Below, piece by piece: positions 7,285 to 15,875 of a stretch of DNA of 24,182 bases. The notes below the pieces were generated by a model. The model did not search any database, was not told the origin of the DNA, and worked only from the letters and a program-made list of their open reading frames with translations. Positions within the stretch are counted from its first letter, which is position 1. The number at the start of each line of letters is the position of its first letter. A program made the position numbers and the translations under genes. Source of the stretch: Actinomycetes bacterium (GTDB lineage: Bacteria > Actinomycetota > Actinomycetes > Propionibacteriales > Nocardioidaceae); assembly GCA_023417775.1 (NCBI GenBank), contig JAEZEJ010000008.1, positions 1 to 24,182 on the forward strand, written 5' to 3'.

Positions 7285-7292
7285 AGGCCCAG

Positions 7293-7310
7293 CCTCGGCG
7301 GCCTCGGCGG
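7293..7310. repeat. Tandem 9-bp repeat in the yeiH-lysR intergenic region
   Basis: The 9-mer cctcggcgg occurs twice in tandem (7293-7301 and 7302-7310), overlapping the predicted -10 of the yeiH-type gene. It may be a regulator contact region or simple GC-rich repetition. Confidence 0.3.
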
Positions 7311-7342
7311 CCACCAGTAGACCCGCGATCGACCGCGACCCA

Positions 7343-7348
7343 TAAACT
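7343..7348 (+). promoter_or_regulatory. -10 element of a leaderless promoter for lysR
   Basis: TAAACT followed by 6 nt (ggatct) and the ATG at 7355. There is no Shine-Dalgarno sequence, so a leaderless transcript is expected. Confidence 0.6.
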
Positions 7349-7354
7349 GGATCT

Positions 7355-8233
7355 ATGACTCCTGATCTGGAGGCGGTCGAGGTGCTGCTAGCGGTCGACG
7401 AGCTGGGCAGCATCGGCCGGGCGGCCGAGCGCCTCGGCATCACCCAGCCCGCGGCGAGCGCGCGACTGCGCTCGATGGAGGCCCGGTGGAGTCTGACCCT
7501 CGTCGAGCGCTCGGCCCGAGGCTCGCATCTCACGGTCGACGGGCGGGCGGTGGCCGGCTGGGCCGGTGAGGTCATGGAGCACATCGACGCGATGACCGCC
7601 GGCCTGGAGGCGCTGCGCCGCGACCACGACCGCGATGTCCGCCTCGCCGCCAGTCTCACCGTCGCCGGATTCCTCGTCCCCGCGTGGCTGGGCGAGCTGC
7701 GGATCCGTCGACCGCATGCCGCGCCCCACCTGGACGTCGTCAACAGCACCAGCGTGATCGATCGCGTCCGCCGCGGCGAGGTGGACCTCGGCTTCATCGA
7801 GACGACCACACTTCCCACCGACCTCGCCCATCGCCGGGTCGGTGAGGACGTCCTCGCCATCGTGGTCGCGCCGGGGCACCGCTGGTCGGGCAGGGACACA
7901 CCGGTGACCGCCGCCGAGCTGGCCGCCGAGCCCCTCGTGCTCCGCGAACCCGGCAGCGGCACGCGGAGCACCTTCGACTCCGTCCTCGGCACCGCACCCG
8001 CCATCGCCCTCGAAGCCGGCTCCACCGCGAGCCTCATCGGCGCCGCGCAGGCCGGCATCGGTCCGGCGGTGGTCTCCCGTCGGGCAGTTCGAGGCCACCT
8101 CGACCGCGGCGAGCTCGTCGAGATCGAGACGGCCCTGGATCTCCTCCGGCCGCTGACGGTGCTGTGGTCATGGGACCGCCGGCTGTCGGCGACGGCAGAG
8201 GCCCTCCTGAGGATCGCCACCGAGCACACATGA
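7355..8233 (+). CDS. LysR-family transcriptional regulator
   Basis: This 292-aa regulator has an N-terminal winged helix-turn-helix (residues 3-62). It shows the LysR signature around IGRAAERLGITQPAASARLRSME, followed by a periplasmic-binding-protein-like effector domain (about residues 88-290; strands at DVRLAASLTVAGFLVPAWL and EVDLGFIET). It is divergent from the YeiH-type exporter gene across 70 bp, the classical layout for a LysR protein controlling its neighbour. The effector is unknown; sulfite or a sulfur metabolite is a guess from the YeiE-YeiH pair. The SDR gene follows 15 nt downstream but has its own -10-like hexamer. Confidence 0.93.
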   Translation: MTPDLEAVEVLLAVDELGSIGRAAERLGITQPAASARLRSMEARWSLTLVERSARGSHLTVDGRAVAGWAGEVMEHIDAMTAGLEALRRDHDRDVRLAASLTVAGFLVPAWLGELRIRRPHAAPHLDVVNSTSVIDRVRRGEVDLGFIETTTLPTDLAHRRVGEDVLAIVVAPGHRWSGRDTPVTAAELAAEPLVLREPGSGTRSTFDSVLGTAPAIALEAGSTASLIGAAQAGIGPAVVSRRAVRGHLDRGELVEIETALDLLRPLTVLWSWDRRLSATAEALLRIATEHT

Positions 8234-8248
8234 TGGGACGATGACCCC

Positions 8249-9013
8249 ATGACCACTCCCCCCGTCGCCGTCGTCACCGGAGCCAGCAGCGGAATCGGCG
8301 CAGCGACCGCCCACGTCCTCGCCGCCGACGGCTTCCACGTCGTCTGCGCCGCCCGCCGCACCGACCGCGTCGAGGCTCTGGCCGCCGAGATCGGCGGCAC
8401 CGCGGTCCGCTGCGATGTCACCGATGCCGATCAGGTCGCCCAGCTCGCGGAGGCTGCCGGCCCTCAGGTCGACGTGCTCGTCAACAACGCCGGCGGTGCC
8501 CTCGGCCTGGAGACGATCGTCGACGGTGACCCCGCCGACTGGCGCCGCATGTACGAGAACAATGTCATCGGGACCCTCAATGTCACCCGCGCGCTGATCG
8601 GGGCGCTGCGTGCCGCCCAGTCCGGCACCGGGACCATCGTCAACGTCAGCTCCACGGCAGGGCACGTGGCCTATGAGGGTGGAGGCGGGTACACGGCGGC
8701 CAAGCACGCGGTGACGGTGATGACCGAGACCCTGCGTCTCGAACTCAACGGCGAACCGCTCAGGGTGACCGAGGTGGCGCCGGGCATGGTGCACACCGAG
8801 GAGTTCTCGCTCACACGGTTCCGTGGTGACCAGGACCGAGCCGACCAGGTGTACCAGGGTGTCACGGACCCTCTCGTCGCCGACGACATCGCCGAGACGA
8901 TCAGCTGGATCGCCTCCCGACCGGCCCACATGAACGTCGATCTGATCGTCGTCAAACCGCTCGCGCAGGCCGCCGCTCACAAGATCGCCAAGGGGCCGCT
9001 GACCCCTCGGTGA
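8249..9013 (+). CDS. Short-chain dehydrogenase/reductase (YdfG-like classical SDR)
   Basis: This 254-aa Rossmann-fold oxidoreductase has the cofactor motif VVTGASSGIGAATA (residues 9-22). CAARRTDR follows beta-2 and favours NADP(H). It also has NNAGG, the catalytic serine in IVNVSSTAG, and the YxxxK pair in GYTAAKHAV. The end of the fold (VTEVAPGMVHTEEFSLTRF and the C-terminal VDLIVVKP) resembles the YdfG/serine 3-dehydrogenase group, which reduces 3-hydroxy acids or malonic semialdehyde. The exact substrate cannot be told. GACGAT lies 6 nt before the ATG. It follows lysR closely on the same strand. Confidence 0.93.
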   Translation: MTTPPVAVVTGASSGIGAATAHVLAADGFHVVCAARRTDRVEALAAEIGGTAVRCDVTDADQVAQLAEAAGPQVDVLVNNAGGALGLETIVDGDPADWRRMYENNVIGTLNVTRALIGALRAAQSGTGTIVNVSSTAGHVAYEGGGGYTAAKHAVTVMTETLRLELNGEPLRVTEVAPGMVHTEEFSLTRFRGDQDRADQVYQGVTDPLVADDIAETISWIASRPAHMNVDLIVVKPLAQAAAHKIAKGPLTPR

Positions 9014-9091
9014 GGCGGGAGCCGATTTGCGGGACACTCCTCCCAATGCCACAGTAGGGCACGGTTTTTACCTCAATTCCAAGGAGTGACC

Positions 9092-10822
9092 GTGGCCACA
9101 GCCACAAACGACGGCGCCGCGACCCTGCGTCGCGGCGTCTTTTATCCGGCGCTGGGCTTCCTCGCCCTGGTCGTCGCGCTCAGCATGATCTTCCCCGGCA
9201 CCGTGGGCGAGGCCCTCGGCACGCTGCAGAGCAATGTCGTCAACGGACTGGGGTGGTACTACGTTCTCCTCGTCGCCGCCTTCGTCATCTTCGCCGTCTG
9301 GGTAGGAGCCGGCAGGTTCGGTGACATCACCCTCGGCAAGGACGAGGACGAACCCGAGTTCGGCATCTTCGCCTGGTTCTCGATGCTGTTCGCCGCCGGC
9401 ATGGGCATCGGCCTGGTCTTCTGGGGCGCCGCCGAACCACTCACCTTCTTCGTCGACCCCAAGCCCGGTGTCGAGGGCTCCGAAGGGTCCCTCGTCAACT
9501 CGGCGATGTCCCAGGTCTTCCTGCACTGGGGCTTCCACGCGTGGGCGATCTACGTGATCGTCGGTCTGACGATGGCCTACGCCATCCACCGCAAGGGCCG
9601 GCCGATCTCACTGCGGTGGGCGCTCGAGCCCCTGCTCGGCGACCGTGTCAAGGGCGGTCTCGGCGACGCCATCGACGTCTTCGCCATCATCGGCACGGTC
9701 GCCGGCGTCGCCACCTCTCTCGGACTGGGCGTCGAGCAGATCTCCGCCGGCCTCGTGCACCTCGGCATCATCGACGAAGTCCTCGACTGGCATCTCGTCG
9801 CCCTCATCATCGCCATCACGGCCCTCGCGACGATGTCGGTGGTCTCCGGCGTGGGCCGCGGGATCAAGTGGCTGTCGAATATCAACCTCGGCCTGGCCGG
9901 CGTCTTCATGCTGGTCGTGCTGATCCTCGGCCCGACGCTGTTCCTGCTGCGCGACTTCGTGCAGAACATCGGCAACTACCTGTTCAATCTCATCCCCCTG
10001 AGCTTCAACACGAGCGCGCTGACCGGTGCGGCCGGCATCGAGTGGCAGGCCACCTGGACGACCTTCTACTGGGGCTGGTGGATCTCCTGGTCCCCCTTCG
10101 TCGGCCTGTTCATCGCCCGGATCTCCCGTGGTCGGACGATCCGCGAGTTCGTCGCGGGCGTCATGCTCGTGCCGGTCCTCGTGACGATGGCGTGGTTCAC
10201 CGTCATGGGCGGTACCGCGATCTTCCAGCAGATGAACGGCCGGGACCTGACCGATGGCGACGGGGGTGTCACGGCCGAGAACGCGCTATTCGACATGCTC
10301 AGCAACCTCCCTGCGGGCAATCTGCTGGCCGGTATCGCGATCATCATGATCGTCATCTTCTTCGTGACGTCCTCGGACTCCGGGTCGCTCGTGGTCGACA
10401 TGCTCAGCCACGGCGGACACGCCGAGCCGCCGACGTGGAGTCGCGTGCTGTGGTCCTTCATCGAGGGTGGCGTGGCGATCGGCTTGCTGCTCGCCGGCGG
10501 TCTCACGGCCTTGCAGACCGGTGCGATCCTCACCGCGGTACCTTTCAGCCTCATCATGATCGCGATGTGCTTCGCCACCTACAAGGCGCTCAAGCTGGAG
10601 CACCGCGAGATCCGCAGGCTCGGGCTCCGCGCCCGTCAGCGGGAGCTGGAACGGGAGCTCACCGAGCAGATGGCGCCGGCGCTCACCGAGCATGTGATGG
10701 ACGAGTTGTCGGAGAACTTCGACGACCACTTCGGCGATCAGGTCGACGAACGCGTCACGACCGCCCTCGACGACTACGACTTCGAGTCGAACGAGGACGG
10801 GACCGATCAGCCGACGAGCTGA
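9092..10822 (+). CDS. BCCT-family glycine betaine/choline-type transporter
   Basis: This 576-aa polytopic membrane transporter has the BCCT signature. The third-helix segment WFSMLFAAGMGIGLVFWGAA contains GMGIG, the form found in sodium-coupled betaine carriers such as BetP. The substrate-site helix reads FYWGWWISWSPFVGLF, followed by ARISRGRTIREF. A charged C-terminal tail of about 75 residues (HREIRRLGLRARQRELERELTEQ region, then acidic) could act in osmosensing, as in BetP. The start is GTG 9092 because AAGGAG (9081-9086) lies 5 nt upstream; GTG 9086 overlaps that site and is rejected. It would import compatible solutes under osmotic stress. Confidence 0.94.
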   Translation: MATATNDGAATLRRGVFYPALGFLALVVALSMIFPGTVGEALGTLQSNVVNGLGWYYVLLVAAFVIFAVWVGAGRFGDITLGKDEDEPEFGIFAWFSMLFAAGMGIGLVFWGAAEPLTFFVDPKPGVEGSEGSLVNSAMSQVFLHWGFHAWAIYVIVGLTMAYAIHRKGRPISLRWALEPLLGDRVKGGLGDAIDVFAIIGTVAGVATSLGLGVEQISAGLVHLGIIDEVLDWHLVALIIAITALATMSVVSGVGRGIKWLSNINLGLAGVFMLVVLILGPTLFLLRDFVQNIGNYLFNLIPLSFNTSALTGAAGIEWQATWTTFYWGWWISWSPFVGLFIARISRGRTIREFVAGVMLVPVLVTMAWFTVMGGTAIFQQMNGRDLTDGDGGVTAENALFDMLSNLPAGNLLAGIAIIMIVIFFVTSSDSGSLVVDMLSHGGHAEPPTWSRVLWSFIEGGVAIGLLLAGGLTALQTGAILTAVPFSLIMIAMCFATYKALKLEHREIRRLGLRARQRELERELTEQMAPALTEHVMDELSENFDDHFGDQVDERVTTALDDYDFESNEDGTDQPTS

Positions 10823-10833
10823 CGCGTCACGGC

Positions 10834-10871
10834 GAACGCCCCGGTGGAGCAGCTGCTCCGCCGGGGCGTTC
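10834..10871. terminator. Bidirectional hairpin between BCCT and MFS genes
   Basis: An 11-bp stem (gaacgccccgg 10834-10844 with ccggggcgttc 10861-10871) is extended, after one T/G mismatch, by the inner palindrome ggagcagctgctcc (10846-10859). It starts 12 nt after the BCCT stop and ends 19 nt before the end of the convergent MFS gene. It could terminate both transcripts, although no U-tract follows. Confidence 0.7.
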
Positions 10872-10889
10872 GTCCATCTCGGGCCGAGG

Positions 10890-12437
10890 TCAGTGGATGA
10901 CCACCGGCGGCTGGCCCTCGTCGTCGAGGAGACGGCTGGTCTCCCGCTTCTTCGGCAGGAACAGCGCGGACACCACCGTCACCGCCACCATGGCCAAGGC
11001 GATCCAGTAGGTGTGCGCGAAGGCCTCGGCGGCATCGGACAGACCCTTCGCGACGGCCGCCGGCCCACCGATCCGGTCGACCAGCGAGGGATCCGCCTGC
11101 GAGGCGATCGCCGGCCCCGCCAGGTCGCTGCTCTTGAGACCATTGGTCAAGAGCACCGACATGATCGCCACGCCGACCGAGCTCGCGATCTGCTGGGTGA
11201 TGTTGAGCAACGTGGATCCGCGGGCCACCTCGTGGTGGGTCAGCGTCCGCAAGGCGCTGGTCATGATCGGCATCATCGTGGCGCCCATGCCCAGACCCAT
11301 GACGAACAGCGTTCCGATGAGGAAGGTGTACGACGTGTCGGCCTCGATCTGCGTCAGACCGAACATGCCGATGAGAATCAGCACCAGGCCCACCGGCACG
11401 ATGCGACCGACCGGGAAGCGGTCGGCCAGTGCGCCGGCGATGGGCATCGTCAGCATCGCGCCGATGCCCTGCGGGGCCACCAGCAGACCGGCCATCAGGA
11501 CGCTCTCGCCGCGCACCTGCTGGAAGTAGGTGGGCACGAGCAGCAGGCCACCGAAGAACGCCGCCCCGAAGAGGAACATCGTGATGATGCTGACCGTCAG
11601 GTTGCGATTGCGGAACAGCCGCAGATCCAGCAGCGGATGCTGGGGCTTGAAGGAGTAGAACACGAAGCCGATGACCAGGGCCGCTCCGATGAGCATGGTG
11701 ATCCACACCTTGGGGGCGGCGATCGTGCCCTCCTCGGGAATCGAGGAGATGCCGAACAGGAACAGCGCGAGACCGGGGCTCATCATCAGCATGCCGACGA
11801 CATCGAAGGACTCGCTCGGCTCGGGCCGGTCGGAGTCGAGCACGCGCCAGGCGTAGACGAGTGAGATCAGGCCGATGGGCAAGTTGATGAGGAAGACCCA
11901 GTGCCAGCTCGCGGCATCGATGAGCCAGCCGCCGAGGATCGGGCCCAGGATCGGGCCGAGCAGCATCGGCACGCCGAGGATGGCCATCAACCGGCCCATC
12001 CGCTGCGGGCCGGCCGCACGGGTCATGATCGTCATGCCGAGGGGCATGAGCATGCCGCCGCCGAGTCCCTGGACGACGCGGAAGGCGATGAGCGCCTCGA
12101 TGCTCCACGCCATCGCGCAGAGCACCGATCCGATCGTGAAGAGGGCGATGGCGGTCATGTAGAGCCGCTTGGTGCCGAACCGGTCGGCCGCCCACCCGGT
12201 GAGCGGGATGACGGTCGCGAGGGCCAGCGTGTAGGCCGTCACCGTCCACGCGACGGTGGAATAGGCCAGCGGCTGGTCGACGGCACCGAAGTCGGTCTGG
12301 AAGGTCGGCAGCGCGACGTTGACGACGGTGATGTCCAGGATGGACATGATGGCACCGAGCACCACGACGCCGGCCACCTTGAGGACGGCGGCGTCGATCT
12401 TGTCGGGATACTCCGGTGCCGACTGAGCGTTAGTCAT
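10890..12437 (-). CDS. MFS multidrug efflux transporter, DHA2 (EmrB/QacA) family
   Basis: This 515-aa membrane protein has 14 predicted helices, as usual for DHA2 drug:proton antiporters. Visible motifs are D1 (SILDITVVNVALP), A (GWAADRFGTKRLYM), RVVQGLGGGMLMPLG and antiporter motif C (GVPMLLGPILGPILGGWLID). The ATG overlaps the upstream marR stop by 8 nt, indicating one operon with translational coupling. Context suggests inducible export of a toxic or antibiotic-like compound sensed by the MarR protein. The substrate is not predictable. Confidence 0.95.
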   Translation of the reverse strand: MTNAQSAPEYPDKIDAAVLKVAGVVVLGAIMSILDITVVNVALPTFQTDFGAVDQPLAYSTVAWTVTAYTLALATVIPLTGWAADRFGTKRLYMTAIALFTIGSVLCAMAWSIEALIAFRVVQGLGGGMLMPLGMTIMTRAAGPQRMGRLMAILGVPMLLGPILGPILGGWLIDAASWHWVFLINLPIGLISLVYAWRVLDSDRPEPSESFDVVGMLMMSPGLALFLFGISSIPEEGTIAAPKVWITMLIGAALVIGFVFYSFKPQHPLLDLRLFRNRNLTVSIITMFLFGAAFFGGLLLVPTYFQQVRGESVLMAGLLVAPQGIGAMLTMPIAGALADRFPVGRIVPVGLVLILIGMFGLTQIEADTSYTFLIGTLFVMGLGMGATMMPIMTSALRTLTHHEVARGSTLLNITQQIASSVGVAIMSVLLTNGLKSSDLAGPAIASQADPSLVDRIGGPAAVAKGLSDAAEAFAHTYWIALAMVAVTVVSALFLPKKRETSRLLDDEGQPPVVIH

Positions 12438-12888
12438 GGAGATCGTCTTTCGTGAGTTCGAGAAGAGGAGCGAGCGCGGCGGAGAGCCGTTCGCACTGGC
12501 CGGGCTCGAGCCGGTCGAGCATCGCGCGCACCGAGCCGCGCTTGGCGTCCAGGTGCGCGCGGGCCAGCTCTCGGCCCTGGGTGGTCAGCGCGACGAGCTT
12601 CACCCGGCGGTCACGCTCGGACTCGTCGCGCTCGACGAGGCCGAGCTTGACGAGCTGGTCCACGTTCCGGCCGGCCGACGCGATCGAGAGGGAGACCAGT
12701 TGCGCGATCTCGCCGATCGGGAGGGGATCATCGGTCTGGGCCAGGGTGAACAGGGTCCGGGCCTGTGAGAAGGACAGGTCCATGGCGAGGAAGACCTCAT
12801 AGGCCTCCGACTCGGCGTTGATGAACACGCGGCTGAGGAAGGTCTCGAGATCCGAGAACGCGGCAGCGCGAACATCCGATGCGGTCAC
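12430..12888 (-). CDS. MarR-family transcriptional regulator
   Basis: This 152-aa protein has the MarR layout: N-terminal dimerisation helix, winged helix-turn-helix (IGEIAQLVSLSIASAGRNVDQLVKLGLVER) and the wing motif ERDRRVKLVALTTQGRELA. It likely represses its own operon with the downstream DHA2 efflux gene and releases DNA on binding a ligand. The start is GTG 12888, with TAGTAT exactly 6 nt upstream (leaderless). A near-perfect inverted repeat directly abuts the -10 and is the likely operator. It is divergent from typA. Confidence 0.95.
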   Translation of the reverse strand: MTASDVRAAAFSDLETFLSRVFINAESEAYEVFLAMDLSFSQARTLFTLAQTDDPLPIGEIAQLVSLSIASAGRNVDQLVKLGLVERDESERDRRVKLVALTTQGRELARAHLDAKRGSVRAMLDRLEPGQCERLSAALAPLLELTKDDLHD

Positions 12889-12894
12889 TCAGAG

Positions 12895-12900
12895 ATACTA
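12895..12900 (-). promoter_or_regulatory. -10 element of the marR-MFS promoter
   Basis: TAGTAT on the minus strand, then ctctga and the GTG start of marR. Directly upstream (12901 onward) is the 9-bp-arm inverted repeat that would cover the -35 region. Confidence 0.65.
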
Positions 12901-12927
12901 ACGCTGTTGCAACCTTTTCAACAGCGT
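12901..12927. promoter_or_regulatory. Inverted repeat, candidate MarR operator
   Basis: Perfect 9-bp arms acgctgttg (12901-12909) and caacagcgt (12919-12927) flank a 9-nt spacer. It adjoins the marR -10 and would block RNA polymerase when bound. MarR operators are usually such imperfect or perfect palindromes next to the marR promoter. Confidence 0.7.
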
Positions 12928-12989
12928 GACCTTTGCCACGGTGCAGCCTTTTTCTCCGGTCCCATGTCGGAGAATTCGACGGCCCGACA

Positions 12990-12995
12990 TAGGAT
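12990..12995 (+). promoter_or_regulatory. -10 element of a leaderless promoter for typA
   Basis: TAGGAT followed by ttgtca and the GTG at 13002. This spacing decides the typA start in favour of GTG 13002 over TTG 12996. The first base overlaps the right arm of an inverted repeat, atgtcgg (12964-12970) and ccgacat (12984-12990). Confidence 0.65.
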
Positions 12996-13001
12996 TTGTC
13001 A

Positions 13002-14867
13002 GTGCCCACACGCTCTGACCTCCGCAATGTCGCCATCGTCGCCCACGTCGACCACGGCAAGACCACCCTCGTCGACGCGATGCTCCAGCAGCAGGGCGCG
13101 TACGCCGAACACCAGGAAGTGACCGAGAGGGTCATGGACTCCGGCGATCTCGAACGCGAGAAGGGCATCACGATCCTCGCGAAGAACACCGCCGTCCGCT
13201 ACGAGGGTCCCGGTGCCGAGGGCGGTGTCACGATCAACATCATCGACACCCCCGGCCACGCCGACTTCGGCGGTGAGGTCGAGCGCGGCCTGTCGATGGT
13301 CGACGCGGTCGTGCTGCTGGTCGACGCCTCGGAGGGCCCGCTTCCCCAGACCCGCTTCGTGCTGCGCAAGGCGCTCACGGCCAAGATGCCGGTGATCCTC
13401 GTGGTCAACAAGGTCGATCGTCCCGATGCCCGCATCAGCGAGGTCGTCGACGAGGCCTATGAGCTGTTCATGGACCTGCTGCCCGAGGATGCCGCCGACG
13501 ACGCCCTCGACTTCCCGGTCGTCTACGCCTCGGCCAAGGCCGGTCGCGCCTCGACCGAGCAGCCGGCCGACGGCGGACTGCCCGAGAACGACAACCTGAT
13601 CCCGCTGTTCCAGACGATCATGGACTACGTCCCGGCCCCGGAGTACGACGAAGGCGCACCGCTGCAGGCGCACGTCACCAACCTCGACTCCTCGCCCTTC
13701 CTCGGCCGGCTCGCGCTGGTCCGCGTCAAGAACGGCGAGCTGAAGAAGGGCCAGCAGGCCGCGTGGATGAAGCGCGACGGCTCGGTCGACCGGGTGAAGA
13801 TCACCGAGCTGCTGGTGACCGAGGCGCTGGAGCGCAAGCCCGGCGAGAAGGCCGGGCCCGGCGATATCGTGGCGATCGCGGGCATCCCCGAGATCATGAT
13901 CGGCGAGACCCTGGCCGATCCGGAGAACCCGATCGCGCTGCCGCTCATCTCTGTCGACGAGCCGGCGATCTCCATGACCATCGGCACCAACACCTCGCCC
14001 CTCGCCGGACGGGAGAAGGGCACCAAGGTCACGGCCCGCCTGGTCAAGGACCGGCTGGACGCCGAGCTCATCGGCAATGTCTCGATCCGCGTGCTGCCGA
14101 CCGACCGCCCCGACGCGTGGGAGGTGCAGGGCCGCGGCGAGCTGGCGCTCGCGATCCTCGTCGAGCAGATGCGCCGTGAGGGCTTCGAGCTGACCGTCGG
14201 CAAGCCGCAGGTGGTCACGCGCCAGGTCGACGGCAAGCTCCACGAGCCCGTCGAGCGCCTCACGATCGACATCCCCGAGGACTACCTCGGCACCACGACC
14301 CAGCTGCTGGCCGTCCGCAAGGGACGCATGGAGCAGATGGTCAACCACGGCACGGGCTGGGTGCGCATGGAGTTCCTGGTGCCCTCGCGCGGTCTGATCG
14401 GCTTCCGCACGGAGTTCCTCACCGATACGCGCGGCACCGGCATCGCGAACCACGTGTTCGAGGGCTACGAGCCCTGGTTCGGTGAGATCTCCACCCGTCC
14501 ATCGGGCTCCCTGGTGGCCGACCGCGCGGGCGCGGCGTCCTCGTACGCGATGACCTCCCTGCAGGAGCGCGGCACGCTGTTCGTGGAGCCGGGCACCGAG
14601 GTCTACGAGGGCATGATCGTCGGCGAGAACTCCCGTGATGACGACATGGACGTCAACATCACCAAGGAGAAGAAGCAGACCAATATCCGCTCGGCGACCT
14701 CGGACAACTTCGAGAAGCTGATCCCGCCGAAGCGGCTGTCCCTGGAGCAGAGCCTGGAGTTCTGCCGCGAGGACGAGTGCGTCGAGATCACACCCACCAA
14801 TGTGCGGATCCGCAAGGTCATCCTCAACGCGGGCGACCGCGCCCGCGCCTCCCGCAAGCGCGGCTGA
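13002..14867 (+). CDS. typA: Translational GTPase TypA/BipA
   Basis: This 621-aa ribosome-associated GTPase is of the EF-G-like TypA/BipA family and acts in stress adaptation and 50S subunit assembly. The G1 motif AHVDHGKTT is at residues 14-22. EKGITI (G2), DTPGHADFGGEVER (G3), NKVDRPDAR (G4) and the SAKAG segment (G5) follow. Domains II, III and V and the BipA-specific C-terminal domain are present, including RGLIGFRTEFLTDTRGTG and the lysine-rich KEKKQTNIRSA. The length is full. The GTG start follows TAGGAT by 6 nt, implying a leaderless transcript. It is divergent from marR and unrelated to it functionally. Confidence 0.97.
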   Translation: MPTRSDLRNVAIVAHVDHGKTTLVDAMLQQQGAYAEHQEVTERVMDSGDLEREKGITILAKNTAVRYEGPGAEGGVTINIIDTPGHADFGGEVERGLSMVDAVVLLVDASEGPLPQTRFVLRKALTAKMPVILVVNKVDRPDARISEVVDEAYELFMDLLPEDAADDALDFPVVYASAKAGRASTEQPADGGLPENDNLIPLFQTIMDYVPAPEYDEGAPLQAHVTNLDSSPFLGRLALVRVKNGELKKGQQAAWMKRDGSVDRVKITELLVTEALERKPGEKAGPGDIVAIAGIPEIMIGETLADPENPIALPLISVDEPAISMTIGTNTSPLAGREKGTKVTARLVKDRLDAELIGNVSIRVLPTDRPDAWEVQGRGELALAILVEQMRREGFELTVGKPQVVTRQVDGKLHEPVERLTIDIPEDYLGTTTQLLAVRKGRMEQMVNHGTGWVRMEFLVPSRGLIGFRTEFLTDTRGTGIANHVFEGYEPWFGEISTRPSGSLVADRAGAASSYAMTSLQERGTLFVEPGTEVYEGMIVGENSRDDDMDVNITKEKKQTNIRSATSDNFEKLIPPKRLSLEQSLEFCREDECVEITPTNVRIRKVILNAGDRARASRKRG

Positions 14868-15076
14868 GGCGCGAGCGCGGCGTTCACTCGGGCGAAGGCT
14901 CGGCGTCTTCGAGCAGGGTCTGAAGAACCCGGATCGGCCCGGGAAGCCGCGTGGTGACGGCGGCCCACACGATCTCGTCGTCGATGGCGCCGCTATTCGT
15001 GGGCGATCGCGTTCCGCATCCCGATGATTCGTTGACGGTCAGGCACTTGTACTGCCGAGCAGATGTCGTCTGATGT

Positions 15077-15865
15077 CTACCGACCTCCCACGAGGAGCAC
15101 GATCGGGACGGCACCGAGGACGGCGGCCAGCATGAGGCCGGCGAGATCGGTTCTGGTCCAGGTGGCGGGCTCGGCCCAGGTCCGGGATCCGGCCGAGCCG
15201 AAGCCTCGCGCATCCATCGCGATCGAGGACGACGATGCGCCCCGCAGCGCTTGCACCAGCAGCGCGAAGCCCATCGAGCCGCTGTATCGGGTCATCGCGA
15301 TCGGATGGCGTCCCGGCGCCACACCACGGGCGCGACGGGTGCGCTCCAGATCGGTCCAGGTCTGCGCGAATCCGGCGAATCGCTGAAGCGCTGCCGAGAA
15401 CGCCGCCACGGGCCGGGCGGGCAGCCGCAGGGTCTGCGCGGCGTAGTCCCCCAGCCTCCCGGGGTCGAGGAAGCCGACGACGACCGATCCGGGCCAGGCG
15501 AGCACGAGGATGCGCAGGCCGGCGACCACCGCGGTCTCGGTGTCCTGGCCGCCGAGACGCCAGGTCGAGTACACGATCGTCACGGCGGCGAAGCCGGAGA
15601 ACGCCAGGCAGAGCAACGGGTACCGCCACGAGGGCAGCAGGAGCAGCGCCGCCACGGCGTAGGCCCCCACCGTGATCAGCGCGATCGGCAACGAGCGGAT
15701 CGCGAACGACCCGACCAGCGAACAGGCGCCGACCGCCAACAGCACCAGCGGATTGACCCGCGTCACCCATGCCCTCACGCCGTCCACCCCCGCCCCGCGG
15801 GACGCGAGATGTGCTTCTGCAGTCGTCCGAGCGGCCAGGGAGCCACCTCGCGCGTCCTCTGACAA
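15077..15865 (-). CDS. ykoC: ECF transporter T component (YkoC/EcfT-like)
   Basis: This membrane protein is of the CbiQ/EcfT family, with about 5-6 helices starting at NPLVLLAVGACSLVGS. It has the two coupling-helix ARG motifs, RTRRARGVAPG and SIAMDARGFGSAG, that dock on the ATPases. It is the third gene of the S-A-T cluster under the TPP riboswitch, matching the B. subtilis ykoEDC order. It forms the energy-coupling scaffold for uptake of a thiamine precursor, probably hydroxymethylpyrimidine. The start is uncertain: the open frame begins at TTG 15865, 10 nt after the ATPase stop. GTG 15766 (GAGGG 5 nt upstream, protein VTRVNPLV...) is an equally reasonable 229-aa alternative. Confidence 0.88.
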   Translation of the reverse strand: MSEDARGGSLAARTTAEAHLASRGAGVDGVRAWVTRVNPLVLLAVGACSLVGSFAIRSLPIALITVGAYAVAALLLLPSWRYPLLCLAFSGFAAVTIVYSTWRLGGQDTETAVVAGLRILVLAWPGSVVVGFLDPGRLGDYAAQTLRLPARPVAAFSAALQRFAGFAQTWTDLERTRRARGVAPGRHPIAMTRYSGSMGFALLVQALRGASSSSIAMDARGFGSAGSRTWAEPATWTRTDLAGLMLAAVLGAVPIVLLVGGR

Positions 15866-15875
15866 GGTGATCGGC

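Noticed and set aside
7285..8421. N-terminal extension of the YeiH-type protein back to 8421
   Set aside because: The extension is antisense to lysR and SDR and is Ser/Arg-rich. The membrane protein clearly starts at ATG 7284, behind a -10-like hexamer.
9541..11010. Long plus-strand open frame overlapping the BCCT gene and the convergent MFS gene
   Set aside because: Arg/His-rich frame-shifted reading of the BCCT gene, with no protein family signature. It crosses a bidirectional hairpin.
12999..14453. 484-codon minus-strand open frame opposite typA
   Set aside because: Shadow of the TypA coding frame with no recognisable domain; typA shows all five G motifs.
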